From GCA-2683135 sp964507445 (GTDB lineage: Bacteria > Planctomycetota > GCA-002687715): a DNA stretch of 64,000 nt. Position 1 is the stretch's first letter. Every line of letters begins with the position of its first letter. Positions 48,190 to 56,473 of this stretch are shown in pieces. The notes beneath the pieces were generated by a model. That model was not told the origin of the DNA, made no database searches, and saw nothing but the letters and a program-made list of their open reading frames with translations. The position numbers and the translations under genes were made by a program. The stretch covers positions 68,508-132,507 of the forward strand of contig CAZDQF010000015.1 in NCBI GenBank assembly GCA_964507445.1. Reading direction: 5' to 3'.

Positions 48190-49371
48190 ATGCCAGAGGC
48201 CTTCATCGTTTCCGCCGTCCGCACTCCCGTGGGTCGGTTCCTGGGCAGCCTGAAGGGGATCAGCGCTCCGCGGCTCGGCGCGCTCGCCGTGGCGGGCGCC
48301 ATGGAGCGCGCGGAGGTGCCCGCGGATCGTGTCGAGGAGGTGATCATGGGATGCGTCCTCCCCGCCGGCCTGGGGCAGAACCCGGCGCGGCAGGCGGCCA
48401 TCTGGGGCGGCGTCCCGTCCGCGGCCGGGGCCATGACCATCAACAAGGTCTGCGGGTCGGGGCTCAAGTCCGTCGCCCTCGCGGCCCAGGCGATCCGCGC
48501 CGGCGATCACCAGGTGGTCGCCGCCGGCGGCATGGAGAACATGAGCCGCGCGCCCTACCTGGCGCCGGACGCGCGAGAGGGCTCTCGTCTGGGGCACGGT
48601 CGCTTCCTTGACTCCATGATCGTGGATGGCCTGTGGGACGTCTACAACGACATCCACATGGGCATCACCGGCGAGATGGTGGCGGAGAAGTACTCCATCA
48701 CCCGTGAACAGCAGGACGCATACGCGGCGGAGAGTCACCGCAAGGCGGCGGCCGCCCAGGCCGCGGGCGCATTCGATGACGAGCTCCTCTCGGTGGAGGT
48801 GCCGCAGCGTCGCGGCGACGCCGTGGTCTTCGATCGGGACGAGTCGGTTCGTCCGGACACCACGGCGGAGACCCTCGCGCGCCTGAAGCCGGCGTTCAAG
48901 AAGGACGGGACGGTGACCGCCGGGAACGCCCCCGGGGTCAACGACGGCGCAGCCTGTTGTCTCGTGGTGTCCGAAGCCGTGGTCAACGAGCTGTCCCTGC
49001 AGCCTCTGGCCAGGGTCCTCGGCTACGCCACCGGCGGCACCGATCCGGAGTGGGTGATGATGGCTCCGGTTGAGTCCACCCGGAAGCTCAACGAGAAGCT
49101 GGGCTTCTCCATGGATGACTACGACCTGATCGAATTGAACGAGGCGTTCTCCGTCCAGGCGCTGGGCGTGATGAAGGAGCTGGAGCCCGATCCTGATCGG
49201 GTCAACGTCAGCGGCGGCGCCGTGGCCCTCGGGCATCCCATCGGCGCCAGCGGCTGCCGCATCCTGGTCACCCTGTTGCACGGGATGAAGGCCCGAGGCG
49301 CGAAGCGCGGGCTCGCCTCCTTGTGCCTGGGCGGCGGGAACGCGGTTTCTCTTGCTGTGGAGGCCTGTTGA
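48190..49371 (+). CDS. Acetyl-CoA acetyltransferase (thiolase)
   Basis: 393 residues. The thiolase residues are Cys88 in VCGSGLKS, His349 in GHPIGASG and Cys379 in LCLGGGNAV. The enzyme condenses or cleaves acetoacetyl-CoA/3-ketoacyl-CoA. It opens a plus-strand acyl-CoA operon (with hbd-like, acyl-CoA dehydrogenases, meaB-like and B12-binding genes). A GAGAGGA ribosome site is visible before the ATG, and the stop overlaps the next gene (TGATG). A second, distinct thiolase is encoded at 57968. Confidence 0.95.
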   Translation: MPEAFIVSAVRTPVGRFLGSLKGISAPRLGALAVAGAMERAEVPADRVEEVIMGCVLPAGLGQNPARQAAIWGGVPSAAGAMTINKVCGSGLKSVALAAQAIRAGDHQVVAAGGMENMSRAPYLAPDAREGSRLGHGRFLDSMIVDGLWDVYNDIHMGITGEMVAEKYSITREQQDAYAAESHRKAAAAQAAGAFDDELLSVEVPQRRGDAVVFDRDESVRPDTTAETLARLKPAFKKDGTVTAGNAPGVNDGAACCLVVSEAVVNELSLQPLARVLGYATGGTDPEWVMMAPVESTRKLNEKLGFSMDDYDLIELNEAFSVQALGVMKELEPDPDRVNVSGGAVALGHPIGASGCRILVTLLHGMKARGAKRGLASLCLGGGNAVSLAVEAC

Positions 49372-49943
49372 TGGGACGTGTCTCGTTGATCCTGTTGTCG
49401 GCGTGCGTGCTCTGGAGCTGCGGAGACGCGGTCAAGGTGGCGGAGCCCCCGACCAGGGAGAAGAAGCCCATGGTGAACCCCGACGCAGGGCCTCACGGGC
49501 ACGCTGGGCACAGTGCGCCAGAGGGGACGACGCCCCACGCCCAGCCCAGCCACGATCCCTTCGCCGCGGCCCCGGTGAGCAGCGCCGATGCGAAACCCGC
49601 GGGCGATCCGGAGGAGGTGGTCTATTCGGGCACGGTGACCCTGGCGGAAGGGGTCACCCTGCCGGACCCCTGCTGGCTCTGGGTCTCCGCCGGGAACCCG
49701 CCCCAGGGTCGCCCGCCCGTGGTGACGAAGCTCTACGAGAGTCCCGAGTTTCCCCTGACCTTCGAGTTGAGGCGCAAGGACACGGCGTTCCCCGGAGCGT
49801 CGGTGCCGGAGAAGGCAGATCTGGTGCTCTACGCCAGCGTCGCGAAGAACCGTTTTGTGGAGGGGATCGTCCTCAGGGTCCCACCCACCGCCGAGGCGCC
49901 CATGGGCACCAACGGCATCGCCATCGAGATCAAGCAACCATGA
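49371..49943 (+). CDS. Lipoprotein with a CcmI/CycH-like C-terminal domain
   Basis: 190 residues. Signal peptide with lipobox VLWSC, then a His-rich, low-complexity linker (GPHGHAGHSAPEGTTPHAQP) and a beta domain resembling the C-terminal part of cytochrome c biogenesis CcmI: YSGTVTLAEGVTL, PDPCWLWVSAGNPPQGRPP and FPLTFELRRKD. In CcmI that region binds apocytochrome; here the role is unknown, and the His-rich linker could bind metal. It sits between two fatty-acid enzymes with overlapping codons on both sides, so it is certainly translated with them. Confidence 0.7.
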   Translation: MGRVSLILLSACVLWSCGDAVKVAEPPTREKKPMVNPDAGPHGHAGHSAPEGTTPHAQPSHDPFAAAPVSSADAKPAGDPEEVVYSGTVTLAEGVTLPDPCWLWVSAGNPPQGRPPVVTKLYESPEFPLTFELRRKDTAFPGASVPEKADLVLYASVAKNRFVEGIVLRVPPTAEAPMGTNGIAIEIKQP

Positions 49944-50794
49944 ACCACAGCAAGGTCGCGGTCATCGGCTCCGGCACCATGGGCAACGGCATCGCCCATG
50001 TGTTCGCCCAGTCCGGACGCAGCGTCACCCTCGTGGACGTGAACCAGGAGTTCCTCGATCGTGCCCTCGCCACCATCGGGAAGAACCTGGAACGCCAGAA
50101 GGCCAAGGGACGGCTCGATGAGGAACCGGGGGATGTGTTGGGGCGCATCGCCGCCACCACGGACATGGCCGCCCTGGAGGGCGCCTCCATCGCCGTGGAG
50201 GCGGTGCCGGAGAGCAAGGAGCTGAAGCGGGAGGTGTTCCAGAAGATGGACGCCACCCTGGCTGAAGGCTCCATCCTGGCCACCAACACCTCGTCCATCT
50301 CCATCACCGAGATCGCCGCGACCACCGGCCGTCCGGGTTCCGTGATCGGCATGCACTTCATGAACCCAGTGCCCATCATGAAGTTGGTGGAGGTGATCCG
50401 CGGCCACGACACCACCGACGAGGTGACGGAGCAGGTGATGGACCTGTCCCGCCACCTGGGGAAGATTCCGGTGGAGGTGAACGACTTCCCCGGGTTCGTC
50501 AGCAACCGCGTCCTCATGCCGCTCATCAACGAGGCGGCGTTCGCCCTCATGGAGGGGGTGGCCACCAAGGAGTCCATCGACGAGGTCATGAAGCTGGGCA
50601 TGAACCACCCCATGGGGCCCCTCACCCTGGCTGACTTCATCGGCCTGGATGTCTGCCTGCACATCATGGATGTGCTGGTCGATGGTTTCGGAGACCCCCG
50701 CTATCGGCCCTGCCCGCTGCTGAAAAAGCTGGTCGCCGCCGGCCACCTCGGTCGAAAGACAGGGCGTGGGTTCTACGACTACTCGGAGGCTTGA
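49940..50794 (+). CDS. 3-hydroxybutyryl-CoA dehydrogenase
   Basis: 284 residues, the usual length of short-chain 3-hydroxyacyl-CoA dehydrogenases. NAD-binding GSGTMGNGIAHVFAQSG, catalytic His in GMHFMNPVPIMKLVEVI, and DFPGFVSNRVLMPLINEA and LGMNHPMGPLTLADFIGLD are characteristic. It oxidises 3-hydroxyacyl-CoA to 3-ketoacyl-CoA (or the reverse), feeding the thiolase encoded upstream. ATGA overlap with the preceding gene. Confidence 0.96.
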   Translation: MNHSKVAVIGSGTMGNGIAHVFAQSGRSVTLVDVNQEFLDRALATIGKNLERQKAKGRLDEEPGDVLGRIAATTDMAALEGASIAVEAVPESKELKREVFQKMDATLAEGSILATNTSSISITEIAATTGRPGSVIGMHFMNPVPIMKLVEVIRGHDTTDEVTEQVMDLSRHLGKIPVEVNDFPGFVSNRVLMPLINEAAFALMEGVATKESIDEVMKLGMNHPMGPLTLADFIGLDVCLHIMDVLVDGFGDPRYRPCPLLKKLVAAGHLGRKTGRGFYDYSEA

Positions 50795-50800
50795 CCGCCC

Positions 50801-51943
50801 ATGGACCTGTTTCTGACGGACGCGCAGGAGGCCCTACGCCAGGAGGCTCGCGCGTTCGTGGACGAGCATGTCCGCCCCGGGGCGGATGCCCGCGACCGCG
50901 CCCATGAGTTCCCCGCTGTCATGGTGAAGGCGGCCGCCGAGTTGGGCTATCTGGGGATGCTGATCCCCGAGGAGTACGGCGGGCGGTACCTGGGCAACCT
51001 GGGGCAGTGCCTCGTCCTCGAGGAATTCGCTCGCGTGGACGCCTCCACCCACGTGACCATCTCCGTCCACAACTCCCTGGTCTCCGCTCCCATCCGGGAG
51101 TGGGGGTCGAAGGAGTTGAAGGCCAGGTACCTCCCGCGCATGGCGACCGGTGAGATGCTGGGGGCCTACGCCCTCACCGAACCCCACTCCGGCTCAGACG
51201 CCGCGGCCCTGTCCTGCGTTGCGGTGCAGGATGGCGAAGACTGGGTGCTCAACGGCACCAAGATGTGGATCACCAACGGCGCCTCCGCCGAAGTCGTCAT
51301 CGTGTTCGCGCGGACCAACAAGGAGGTCTCCAACGCCAAGGGGATCAGCGCCTTCGTCGTGGAGAAGCAGCCGGGGCTCACCTACGGCAAGAAGGAGAAC
51401 AAGACCGGCATCCGCGCGTCGGAGACCGTCCAGCTGTTCCTGGAGGACGTGCGCGTGCCGCGGGAGAACCTCCTCGGAGAGGTGGACCACGGCTTCAACT
51501 ACGCCGTCGAGACCCTCAACGGCGGGCGCATCGGCATCGCCACCCAGGCGGTGGGGATCGCGCAGGGCGCCCTGGACTCGGTCATGGACTACTTCGAGGA
51601 CAAGCCCGCGGAGAAGGGTGCCGCGTTCGCGACCCAGGACGTGGACTTCCGGTTCGCGGAGATGGCCACCCACGTGGAGGCGTCGCGGCTGTTGTGCTGG
51701 CGCGCCGCTCAGCTGAGGGACCTGGGCCGGGACCACGTGCGCGAGGCCAGCGTCGCCAAGTTCTACGCTTCACGCGCGAGCAACCACGTGTGCCGCAGCG
51801 CCGTGGCCATCCTCGGACCCGCGGGGCAGACCGGAGACGCGGAGCGCCTGTTGCGCGACGCGCGGGTCACGGAGATCTACGAGGGCACCACCGAGATCCA
51901 GAAGCTCGTGGTCTCGCGGGCGTTGAAGGCGTCGCGGGGGTGA
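50801..51943 (+). CDS. Acyl-CoA dehydrogenase (short/branched-chain type)
   Basis: 380 residues. FAD enzyme introducing the 2,3 double bond of acyl-CoA. Blocks: YALTEPHSGSDAAAL, KMWITNGASAEVVIVFAR, GRIGIATQAVGIAQGALD and the catalytic base in RVTEIYEGTTEIQKLV (Glu of YEGT). Sequence resembles butyryl/isobutyryl/isovaleryl-CoA dehydrogenases; the exact chain is not decided. It starts 6 nt after the dehydrogenase gene and overlaps the next gene by GTGA. Confidence 0.95.
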   Translation: MDLFLTDAQEALRQEARAFVDEHVRPGADARDRAHEFPAVMVKAAAELGYLGMLIPEEYGGRYLGNLGQCLVLEEFARVDASTHVTISVHNSLVSAPIREWGSKELKARYLPRMATGEMLGAYALTEPHSGSDAAALSCVAVQDGEDWVLNGTKMWITNGASAEVVIVFARTNKEVSNAKGISAFVVEKQPGLTYGKKENKTGIRASETVQLFLEDVRVPRENLLGEVDHGFNYAVETLNGGRIGIATQAVGIAQGALDSVMDYFEDKPAEKGAAFATQDVDFRFAEMATHVEASRLLCWRAAQLRDLGRDHVREASVAKFYASRASNHVCRSAVAILGPAGQTGDAERLLRDARVTEIYEGTTEIQKLVVSRALKASRG

Positions 51944-52878
51944 CGGGGGACCTGCTCGGACCTCTGCTCTCGGGCGACAGGCGCTCCCTGGCGAGGGCGC
52001 TGACGGTCGTGGAGGCGCGGTCCGCGGGGTTCAAGGAGCTGCTGCAAGGCATCGCGCCCAAGCTGGGCCGGGCCCATCGTGTCGGTCTCACCGGCGCTCC
52101 CGGTGTCGGCAAGAGCTCCATGGTCACGTCCCTCACGCGCGCCGCGCGGGCGCGTTCCCTGACCGTGGCGGTGCTCGCCGTGGACCCCACGTCCCCGCTC
52201 TCCGGCGGGGCGTTGCTGGGTGACCGGGTGCGCATGACGGATCACGCCGGCGACGCAGGGGTGTTCGTGCGCAGCATGGCCTCCCGCGGTGCGTTCGGCG
52301 GCCTGAGCCCTACCGCCGGGGACGCGGTGGATGTCCTCGACGCCGCCGGCTTCGACCTGATCCTGGTGGAGACCGTGGGCGCCGGGCAGGTGGATGTGGA
52401 GATCGCCCACGAGTCGGAGACCACCCTGGTGCTGTTCGCACCCGGAGCGGGAGACGGCATCCAGGCCATGAAGAGCGGCCTCATGGAGGTGGCGGACTAC
52501 TGGGTGGTGAACAAGGCGGACGACCCGAGGGCCGCCCAGGTGCGCACGGACCTGATCAACTCACTCTCCCTGAACGAGCCCCCCGAGGACCTGGAGGAGC
52601 GGGTCTTGCTGGCCTCTGCTCGTGACGGCGACGGGATCGACGCCTTGCTGGAGGTCTTGTGTCAACGTCGAGCCGAGCTGGAGGCCTCCGGAAAGCAGGC
52701 TGATCGCATGGTGCGTCGGGTGCGCCGCAGGCTCGCGGCGGCGGCCCGGGACCTGGTGGCTGAGCGGCTGAGCGGGGAGCACTCCGCGTCCTTGGTGGAC
52801 TCGGTCCTGCGAGGAGAACGCTCCGTGTACGACGCGGCTCGTGACATGCTGGCTCCTGACGACGGAGAGAACCCATGA
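51940..52878 (+). CDS. meaB: MeaB/ArgK-family GTPase chaperone of a B12-dependent mutase
   Basis: 312 residues from a GTG that overlaps the preceding stop. P-loop GAPGVGKSS, AVDPTSPLSGGALLGDRVRM, the RSMASRGAFGGLSP switch, ILVETVGAGQ and NKADD are diagnostic of MeaB/ArgK. These GTPases protect and reload acyl-CoA mutases with adenosylcobalamin. The next gene encodes the B12-binding subunit of such a mutase, so the pairing is functional rather than accidental. Confidence 0.95.
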   Translation: MTGDLLGPLLSGDRRSLARALTVVEARSAGFKELLQGIAPKLGRAHRVGLTGAPGVGKSSMVTSLTRAARARSLTVAVLAVDPTSPLSGGALLGDRVRMTDHAGDAGVFVRSMASRGAFGGLSPTAGDAVDVLDAAGFDLILVETVGAGQVDVEIAHESETTLVLFAPGAGDGIQAMKSGLMEVADYWVVNKADDPRAAQVRTDLINSLSLNEPPEDLEERVLLASARDGDGIDALLEVLCQRRAELEASGKQADRMVRRVRRRLAAAARDLVAERLSGEHSASLVDSVLRGERSVYDAARDMLAPDDGENP

Positions 52879-53285
52879 CCGCACCCATTCGTGTGCTGGT
52901 AGCCAAGCCGGGGCTCGACGGTCACGACCGCGGGGCGAAGATCGTCGCCGCTTCGTTGCGAGACGCCGGGATGGAGGTCATCTACACCGGGTTGCACCAG
53001 ACCCCCCAGATGATCGTGGACGCCGCGCTCCAGGAGGACGTGGCGGTGATCGGCCTCTCCGTGCACTCCGGCGCCCACATGCCGTTGTTTCGCCGCGTCA
53101 TGGAGTTGATGGCGGAACACGGGCTGGACGACGTGGTGCTCGTGGGCGGCGGTATCATCCCCGACGACGATGTGCGCACGCTCGAGTCCGAGGGCGTGGG
53201 CAAGATCTTCGGGCCGGGCACCCCTACCGGGGACCTGGCAAGCTGGATCCAGGAAGCCGTGGCGAAGGCTCGGAAGGAACCGTGA
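52875..53285 (+). CDS. Methylmalonyl-CoA mutase-type cobalamin-binding small subunit
   Basis: 136 residues, only the B12-binding Rossmann domain: the D-x-H-x-x-G signature in GLDGHDRGAKIVAASL, the GLSVHSG serine motif and VLVGGGIIP. This is the length of separately encoded small subunits of methylmalonyl-, isobutyryl- or ethylmalonyl-type mutases. The catalytic TIM-barrel subunit is not in the window. ATGA overlap with meaB; TGATG overlap with the next acyl-CoA dehydrogenase. Confidence 0.93.
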   Translation: MTAPIRVLVAKPGLDGHDRGAKIVAASLRDAGMEVIYTGLHQTPQMIVDAALQEDVAVIGLSVHSGAHMPLFRRVMELMAEHGLDDVVLVGGGIIPDDDVRTLESEGVGKIFGPGTPTGDLASWIQEAVAKARKEP

Positions 53286-54394
53286 TGGAAACCTCTCCAT
53301 TGGATGCCTTGCTCACCGATGAGCAGCAGATGATCGCGCAGGCCGTGGCGGAGTTCGCCACCGATGTGGTGGCGCCGCAGCACGAGGCCATCGACCACGC
53401 CGGGGTGCACCCGGAGGACCTGTGGCAGGCCATCGCGGAGCTGGGGCTGTTCGGCGCCGCCGTCCCCGAGGAGCTCGGTGGGGCCGGCGCCGGGTGCGTG
53501 GGCCAGGTGGTGGTGGTGGAGTCTCTGGCCCGCGCCGGCGGCGTGGCGGGCGCGCTGGCCTGCGCCCAGGGGATCGTGTCCGACGCCGTGGTCGGCGCGG
53601 GCTCCGACGAGACCCGTGAGCGCTGGCTCGAAGGCCTGCTCACCGGCGAGACCCTCGGAGCGGTCGCCTTGGCGGAGGACGGTTGGAAGACGGACTGCGA
53701 GGCCCGGAGTGACGGTGACGCGGTCATCCTCAAGGGCGTCAAGGCCGTGGTGCCGTTTCCAGGCCGGGCCGGTTGCTTCGTGGTGCGGGCCCGCATGGGA
53801 GAAGGAGAGGTCCTGGTGCTCGTCCCCGGTGACGCCGCCGGCGTCAGCCACGGCGAGCCCGTGGACGCCATCGGTCTGCGCGGTTTCCAGTGGGGCGCCT
53901 TGACCCTGGAGGATGCGCGCGGCGAGCTGCTGGGCGAAGAGGACCTGGTGAAGCGTGTCGTGGCCAAGGCCCGGGTCGACGTGTCGGCGTTGCTCTCCGG
54001 TGTCGCCCGGGGCGCCCTCGATCACGCCACCCGCTACGCCGGTGAGCGCGTGCAGTTCAAGCGCCAGATCCGTGACTTCAGCGCCATTCAGGAGAAGCTG
54101 GCCACGGGCGACGCGCGGGTGGAGGGAGTGCGCGGGCTGGTGCACGGCGCCGCGCGCGCCGCGGACGCGGGCGCCGGTTTCGCACAGGCCGCCCGTCGTG
54201 CCCGACACCTGGCCGCCCGGGTGGCGGACCAGGTCACCGACGACTGCGTCCAGGTGTATGGCGGCTACGGATACAGCCGGGAGTACCCCGCCGAGCGCTA
54301 CTATCGGGACGCCATGTTCTGCGGCTTCGGCGAGTATCACGCCGCGGCTCTGTTCCGGGAGTCGTTGGCGACCTTGGAGGGGAGCTCCTCGTGA
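53285..54394 (+). CDS. Second acyl-CoA dehydrogenase, divergent
   Basis: 369 residues with acyl-CoA dehydrogenase architecture: LFGAAVPEELGGAGAGCVG, HATRYAGERVQFKRQIRDFS and DDCVQVYGGYGYSREYPAE. The substrate-pocket segment in the middle is Gly/Ala-rich and short (LGAVALAEDGWKTDCEA). The usual Y-E-G-T at the active site reads G-E-Y-H (FCGFGEYHAAAL), so the catalytic Glu stays in register but its surroundings differ. Role likely a distinct acyl or aromatic CoA in the same pathway. An in-frame GTG one codon upstream could also serve as start. Confidence 0.9.
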   Translation: METSPLDALLTDEQQMIAQAVAEFATDVVAPQHEAIDHAGVHPEDLWQAIAELGLFGAAVPEELGGAGAGCVGQVVVVESLARAGGVAGALACAQGIVSDAVVGAGSDETRERWLEGLLTGETLGAVALAEDGWKTDCEARSDGDAVILKGVKAVVPFPGRAGCFVVRARMGEGEVLVLVPGDAAGVSHGEPVDAIGLRGFQWGALTLEDARGELLGEEDLVKRVVAKARVDVSALLSGVARGALDHATRYAGERVQFKRQIRDFSAIQEKLATGDARVEGVRGLVHGAARAADAGAGFAQAARRARHLAARVADQVTDDCVQVYGGYGYSREYPAERYYRDAMFCGFGEYHAAALFRESLATLEGSSS

Positions 54395-54966
54395 CCACCC
54401 GGCGAGTCCTCGTAGGGATCTCCGGTGGATCAGGACCGGTCATGGCGGTGCGACTGCTGGAGGTGCTGGCGTCCACGGCGCAGATCGAGACCCATCTGGT
54501 GGCCTCGCCGGCGGCCATCCGCACCCTGGACATCGAGACCGGGTACGCGTGGAGCGCGGTGCGTGAGATGGCGGACTTCTGCTGGGATCACAAGGACATC
54601 GCGGCGGCCCCCGCCAGCGGCAGCTGGCAGCTGGACTCCATGGTGGTGATCCCCGCCAGCATGCACACCGCCGCGGCCATCGCCTACGGCATGGCCTCCA
54701 ACCTGCTGGTGCGATCAGCGGACGTGTGTCTCAAGGAGCGCCGTAACCTGGTCCTGGTGCCGCGGGAGACGCCGCTGCACGAGGGGCACCTGGACACCCT
54801 CACCCGCCTGGCGCGGCTCGGGGCGTGCGTCCTCCCGCCCATGGTCGCCTTCTACCACGGCCCCGAGTCCGTGTCGGACGTGGTGGACCACACCGTGGGG
54901 AAGGTGCTGGACCAGATCGGAGTGGAGCATCAGCTGTTCAAGCGCTGGCAGGGCCCCCGGGACTGA
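54391..54966 (+). CDS. ubiX: UbiX/Pad-type flavin prenyltransferase
   Basis: 191 residues from a GTG overlapping the previous stop (GTGA). Motifs: VGISGGSGPVMAVRLLE, the SMVVIPASMHTAAAIAYGMA loop and LKERRNLVLVPRETPL HEGHL seen as ERRNLVLVPRETPLHEGH. UbiX makes prenylated FMN for UbiD-type decarboxylases (quinone or aromatic-acid metabolism). UbiD is not in the window. It closes the acyl-CoA operon; 7 nt later the convergent rnz ends. Confidence 0.93.
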   Translation: MTTRRVLVGISGGSGPVMAVRLLEVLASTAQIETHLVASPAAIRTLDIETGYAWSAVREMADFCWDHKDIAAAPASGSWQLDSMVVIPASMHTAAAIAYGMASNLLVRSADVCLKERRNLVLVPRETPLHEGHLDTLTRLARLGACVLPPMVAFYHGPESVSDVVDHTVGKVLDQIGVEHQLFKRWQGPRD

Positions 54967-54973
54967 GCCCCGT

Positions 54974-55945
54974 TCAGGCCTGATGGGCGGCCTGGTGGCC
55001 GTCCCGGTCGTGCACGTCCACCCGTAGCAGGTCCCGGGCCATGATCAGGTCCGGGAACACCTCGCGGCCTTCCCGGACCATGGACCGGTAGAGCTTGGGG
55101 AACTCGTAGCGGGTGCTGAAGTGGGTGGCCACGAACTGGCGGGCGCCGGCGTCCCGGGCCACGGTCGCCGCCTGCCTGATGGTGGAGTGCTTACGATCGT
55201 GAGCCATCTCGACGAACTCGTCTCCATAGGTGGCCTCGTGGATGAGCAGGTCCGAGTCTCTGGCCAGGGTCACCGCGTTGGCGCAGGGCGCCGTGTCGGT
55301 GCAGTAGGCGACGGAGCGTCCGCGTCTGGTCTCGCCCACCAGGTCCTCAGGCCGGACGGTATCTCCGTTGGCCAGGGTGATGGACTGACCCTTGAGCAGC
55401 TGGCCGCGTTCGGGACCGAAGGGGACCCCCAGGGCGTCCGCCTTGTCGCCGTCGAACACGCCGGGGAGGTCGTGCTCTTCGAACCGGAAGCCCATGGCGG
55501 GGACCGTGTGGTCCAGAGGCCGGGAGGACACCGTCCAGTCCGCCGTCTCGCACACCACTCCCTCGTACCCGGGGTTGAACTCATGCACCTTGATGTCGAA
55601 GCCGATCCGGGTCGGGCGCGGCCAACGGGTGACGAAGTCGATGTACTGCTTGAGGGGCCTGGGGCCCCACAGGTGGAGGGGGTACTCCCGCTGCCCCAGG
55701 TTCAGGCTGGAGATGAGCCCAGCCAGACCGAACACGTGGTCGCCGTGGAGGTGGCTGATGAAGATGTGGCGGAACTTGCGACGCGGGATCTCCGCCTCGA
55801 GCATGCGGAACTGGGTGCCCTCTCCGCAGTCGAACAGCAACGTCTCGCCCTCACGGAGCAGGACCGTGCCGGACAGCCCGCGCTTGACCGTAGGGGCGGC
55901 GCTGCTGGTTCCGAGGATGATGATCTCGATGGGCGGACGGGCCAT
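54974..55945 (-). CDS. rnz: Ribonuclease Z
   Basis: 323 residues, metallo-beta-lactamase fold. HxHxDH motif in FISHLHGDHVFGLAGL; also DCGEGTQFRMLE, AYCTDTAPCANAV, HEATYGDEF and HSTIRQAATVA with FVATHFSTRY. RNase Z cuts the 3' trailer of tRNA precursors. The start at 55945 is chosen because the conserved IEIIILGTSSAAPT begins there. A -10-like TACGAT lies 9 nt upstream. Confidence 0.94.
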   Translation of the reverse strand: MARPPIEIIILGTSSAAPTVKRGLSGTVLLREGETLLFDCGEGTQFRMLEAEIPRRKFRHIFISHLHGDHVFGLAGLISSLNLGQREYPLHLWGPRPLKQYIDFVTRWPRPTRIGFDIKVHEFNPGYEGVVCETADWTVSSRPLDHTVPAMGFRFEEHDLPGVFDGDKADALGVPFGPERGQLLKGQSITLANGDTVRPEDLVGETRRGRSVAYCTDTAPCANAVTLARDSDLLIHEATYGDEFVEMAHDRKHSTIRQAATVARDAGARQFVATHFSTRYEFPKLYRSMVREGREVFPDLIMARDLLRVDVHDRDGHQAAHQA

Positions 55946-55954
55946 GACACCGTC

Positions 55955-55960
55955 ATCGTA
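55955..55960 (-). promoter_or_regulatory. -10-like TACGAT nine bases before rnz
   Basis: Minus-strand TACGAT ends 9 nt before the rnz ATG, the same hexamer and spacing as before the Rrf2 gene; no ribosome site intervenes. Confidence 0.35.
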
Positions 55961-55997
55961 TGAACCTCGGCCCGTCGGGGAACCCCCGCGCCTGAGA

Positions 55998-56414
55998 CTA
56001 CAAGGAGATCGTCGTCGCGAGGACGGAGCTGTGGTCCACGTAGCCCAGCAGCGGGTCCCACTCGATGCAGACCACATCGATGTCGAAGGAGACGCCCGCC
56101 ACCGGCGCGCCCAGGGTCCACAGGTAGGTGCCCGCGGCGCTGGCGTAGACGTGGTGGGGGTCGGTGCCGATGGGTAGGAGGATCTGGCTCAGCAGGACCT
56201 CCGAGCCCGCCAACCCCAATCCGAAGATGGGGCCGCTGCCCGTGGGGGACTGCTGGGTGAAGTTCACCAGGGTGTAGAGCTCGGCGTTGGGCGCGGCGCC
56301 GCGGCCGTCGTACTGGCTCGTCCCCGCGCCCCCGGGCTGGGTGAGGGAGATGGCCGGCTGGGCCACGGCGGGAACCGAGGCCAGCAACACACAGATGCCG
56401 ATGATGTGACGCAT
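55998..56414 (-). CDS. Small exported protein, unknown
   Basis: 138 residues. Signal peptide MRHIIGICVLLASVPAVAQ, then a beta-rich domain with Gly/Ser/Thr and repeated short patches (PTGSGPIFGLGLAGSE, GTDPHHVYASAAGTYLWTL). It resembles the short C-terminal repeat domains of planctomycete secreted proteins, standing alone here. No function assigned. The 59-nt space to the next minus-strand gene includes no clear terminator. Confidence 0.6.
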   Translation of the reverse strand: MRHIIGICVLLASVPAVAQPAISLTQPGGAGTSQYDGRGAAPNAELYTLVNFTQQSPTGSGPIFGLGLAGSEVLLSQILLPIGTDPHHVYASAAGTYLWTLGAPVAGVSFDIDVVCIEWDPLLGYVDHSSVLATTISL

Positions 56415-56473
56415 GGCAGACAACAAGGGAGGGTACCACACGGGGCAGCGGGATCGCCTCCCGGTCGGCCGCT

